A DNA stretch of 7,531 nt from Aestuariivita sp964402685 (GTDB taxonomy: Bacteria; Pseudomonadota; Alphaproteobacteria; Rhodobacterales; Rhodobacteraceae), in the NCBI GenBank assembly GCA_964402685.1, contig CAYODE010000175.1, positions 1-7,531 on the forward strand, read 5' to 3'. Position numbers and translations under genes: made by a program. The notes under the pieces were generated by a model, which saw nothing but the letters and a program-made list of their open reading frames with translations, was not told the origin of the DNA and did no database searches. Positions 5,748-7,531 of the stretch are shown here, piece by piece (position 1 is the first letter of the stretch; every line of letters starts with the position of its first letter).

Positions 5748-6512
5748 ATGACCCGACTCCTTCTCAGTCTTTGCGTGGCTTGCAGTTGCTCGATGTCCGC
5801 TGGCGCGGCGCACGCTCGCGACGTCGTCGTATTTGCAGCGGCCAGTTTGAAAAACGTGTTGGACGACGCCTTGGCGCTGTATGAGACCGAAACCGGGTCG
5901 ACCGTCGCGGTGTCCTATGCCGGTAGCTCAGCCCTAGCCCGACAAATCGAACAGGGTGCGCCCGCGGACATATTTGTGTCCGCAAATGTTGAGTGGATGT
6001 ATTTCCTTGAAGACCAAGGTTTGGTTGATCTGGAAACCCGGCGCGTTCTGGCGGGCAATAGACTGGTGGTGATTGGATCTGACGAACGGAGTCTCGATTG
6101 GACGCTGGATGATTTACAGGCAACGCTTGGACCGCAGGGAAGGTTTGCAATGGCCTTGGTAGACGCGGTACCTGCAGGAATTTATGGCAAAGCGGCACTC
6201 GACAATCTTGGGTTTTGGTCCGCCTTGGCCCCGTCAGTGGTCCAAACCGACAACGTGCGCGCCGCGCTCAGGCTTGTTGCTCTTGGAGAAGCGGAACTTG
6301 GCATCGTTTACGCAACCGACGCGCTTTTGGACACCTCGGTTCACGTTCTGGCGACCTTCGATGCGGAGTTGCATGCGCCTGTCAGATATCCCGCTGCTTT
6401 GGTCACCGATAGCCAGCATTCCAAAGCCGCCGCGGTGTTGGACTTCCTAGGGAGCCCCGCCGCACAGGCTATCTTTGCCTCGCATGGCTTTTTGCCGGGA
6501 GACGGTGAATGA
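5748..6512 (+). CDS. modA: Molybdate ABC transporter, periplasmic substrate-binding protein
   Basis: A 254-aa periplasmic protein that captures molybdate (or tungstate) and delivers it to ModBC. The signal peptide covers residues 1-23, with likely cleavage after AHA (positive TR, hydrophobic LLLSLCVA). ModA hallmarks in order: VFAAASLKNVL with oxyanion Ser at 33, YAGSSALARQ with S60/S61, GAPADIFVSAN at 70-80, DAVPAGIYGKAAL at 139-151, TDNVRAALRLVALGEAELG at 167-185 and Y188. These are the positions that hold the oxyanion in E. coli ModA. One small departure is M84-Y85 where MD is usual; it is not a ligand. The ATG at 5748 is the natural start for the signal peptide, but no Shine-Dalgarno is visible. 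modB follows with a 4-bp overlap. Confidence 0.95.
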   Translation: MTRLLLSLCVACSCSMSAGAAHARDVVVFAAASLKNVLDDALALYETETGSTVAVSYAGSSALARQIEQGAPADIFVSANVEWMYFLEDQGLVDLETRRVLAGNRLVVIGSDERSLDWTLDDLQATLGPQGRFAMALVDAVPAGIYGKAALDNLGFWSALAPSVVQTDNVRAALRLVALGEAELGIVYATDALLDTSVHVLATFDAELHAPVRYPAALVTDSQHSKAAAVLDFLGSPAAQAIFASHGFLPGDGE

Positions 6513-7219
6513 CAACTTGGCTCGGCCCGGATGAATGGCAGGCAGTAACTCTGTCACTGCAAGTGTCGCTCTGGGCCACGCTCCTCAGCCTGCCATTCGG
6601 CATATTTGTCGCCTACGCCTTGGCCAGATGGGAATTCCGGGGCAAACAATTGTTGAACATGGCAGTCCATTTACCGCTCATTTTGCCGCCAGTGGTCACT
6701 GGATATTTGCTCCTTCTGGTTTTTGGTCGGCGCGGCGCAATCGGTGGGTTTCTTGAGGAAACCTTTGGGTTGGTGCTTGCTTTTCGCTGGACAGGTGCCG
6801 CACTGGCTGCAGCGATCATGGCTTTTCCACTTATGGTCCGTGCCATTCGGCTCGCGATTGAAGCCGTCGATCCGAAACTGGAAGAAGCCGCTGCCACCTT
6901 GGGCGCGTCGCGCTTCCGCGTTTTTTCCACGATCACCCTGCCCCTCATTACACCTGGATTGATCGCTGGTGCGGTTCTGGCCTTTGCCAAAGCGATTGGC
7001 GAATTTGGCGCCACGATCACCTTCGTCTCAAACATCCCGGGACAAACCCAAACCATTCCTTCGGCCATTTATGCGTTCCTGCAAGTTCCCGGCGGAGAGA
7101 GCAGCGCTCTGCGGTTAGTAGCAATCTCCATAGTCGTGGCCATGGCCGCTTTGTTGGCCTCAGAAGCCCTGGCGCGACGTGCACAGCGCCGTACGCAAGC
7201 GCGGGAGGGTACTTTATGA
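6509..7219 (+). CDS. modB: Molybdate ABC transporter permease
   Basis: A 236-aa inner-membrane permease, normal length for ModB, that forms the molybdate channel as a homodimer. Hydrophobic segments are at about 13-38, 52-72, 87-110, 150-165 and 195-217, consistent with the usual five-helix topology. The cytoplasmic EAA loop that docks on the ATPase is clear: E126-A127-A128, then G132, then the ITLPLITPGLIAG stretch. LILPPVVTGY near 57-66 and IGEFGAT near 166 are typical of ModB/CysTW permeases. The ATG overlaps the modA stop by 4 bp (ATGA), and the stop overlaps the modC start the same way, so the three are translationally coupled. Confidence 0.95.
   Translation: MTTWLGPDEWQAVTLSLQVSLWATLLSLPFGIFVAYALARWEFRGKQLLNMAVHLPLILPPVVTGYLLLLVFGRRGAIGGFLEETFGLVLAFRWTGAALAAAIMAFPLMVRAIRLAIEAVDPKLEEAAATLGASRFRVFSTITLPLITPGLIAGAVLAFAKAIGEFGATITFVSNIPGQTQTIPSAIYAFLQVPGGESSALRLVAISIVVAMAALLASEALARRAQRRTQAREGTL
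7204..7210 (+). promoter_or_regulatory. Ribosome binding site of modC
   Basis: A GGAGGG stretch within the last codons of modB lies about 6 nt before the modC ATG. It supports the ATG at 7216 as the true start although it overlaps the modB stop. Confidence 0.6.
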
Positions 7220-7531
7220 CCCTCTCAGTCGCCATAAGGCACAGCTTTGCCAGTTTCAGCCTCGATGTTAGCTTCGATGCACCTGACGGGATCACGGTGC
7301 TGTTTGGCAGATCCGGATCTGGAAAGACGTCGGTTATCAACTCTGTTGCGGGTCTATTGCATCCCCAATTCGCAAAGATCCAGATAGATGGCGAAGCTTT
7401 GCATGATACGGATCGTCAGGTCTTTGTGGCGGTTCACAAACGACGCATGGGCTATGTGTTTCAAGAAGCGCGTTTGTTTCCGCATTTGTCAGTCGAACAA
7501 AACCTGGTTTACGGACAGCGCTTTGCACCGG
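7216..7531 (+). CDS. modC: Molybdate ABC transporter ATP-binding protein (3' end outside the window)
   Basis: The first 105 codons of the ATPase that powers ModB. Walker A, GRSGSGKTS, is at 31-39, and the Q-loop, VFQEARLFPHLSV, is at 81-93 with Q83. FQEARLFPHL is characteristic of ModC-type ATPases. The LSGGQ signature, Walker B and the C-terminal molybdate-binding (MOP) domain expected of ModC lie beyond the window. The start overlaps the modB stop by 4 bp and has a good ribosome binding site. The frame stays open to the last base; the truncation is due to the window edge, not to mutation. Confidence 0.92.
   Translation, partial: MTLSVAIRHSFASFSLDVSFDAPDGITVLFGRSGSGKTSVINSVAGLLHPQFAKIQIDGEALHDTDRQVFVAVHKRRMGYVFQEARLFPHLSVEQNLVYGQRFAP

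Overview
The window looks like chromosome from a marine alphaproteobacterium, most likely the Roseobacter group (Rhodobacteraceae). This rests on the moderately high GC, the protein style, a histidinol-dehydrogenase-like sulfopropanediol operon and a Rhodobacteraceae-like mod operon. No species can be named from the sequence alone.

Left part (1-3067, minus strand): a tightly coupled three-gene catabolic operon. It is read in the order HisD-like dehydrogenase (hpsN-like), SDR (hpsO-like), zinc MDR dehydrogenase (hpsP-like). The genes overlap by 8 and 4 bp, and a further gene starts at base 7 with a good ribosome binding site and runs off the window. This trio is the recognised core of 2,3-dihydroxypropane-1-sulfonate (DHPS) catabolism. 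In the known pathway the two 2-dehydrogenases interconvert the DHPS enantiomers through the 2-ketone, and HpsN oxidises (R)-DHPS at C3 to (R)-sulfolactate. The desulfonating enzyme and the transporter are not in the window.

Centre (3068-4550): a roughly 360-bp divergent control region leads to a LacI-family regulator on the plus strand. It holds two near-identical 14-bp palindromes of the LacI/CcpA/PurR type, 22 bp centre to centre. They overlie candidate promoters in both directions. The regulator probably controls both itself and the hps operon.

Right part (4551-7531): a tRNA-Thr(TGT) on the minus strand has its own promoter. Next is an unnamed 291-aa plus-strand protein that looks like a sulfotransferase-fold protein with its cofactor-binding residues lost. 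Last comes a molybdate ABC transporter operon, modA-modB-modC. Its genes overlap by 4 bp (ATGA) at each junction, and modC is cut by the window end.

Most of the window is ordinary metabolism and transport. The points worth a second look are the twin operator with a shared symmetric -35 element, the long hpsN leader, and the degenerate sulfotransferase-like protein. I see no CRISPR array, insertion sequence, phage gene or defence system.
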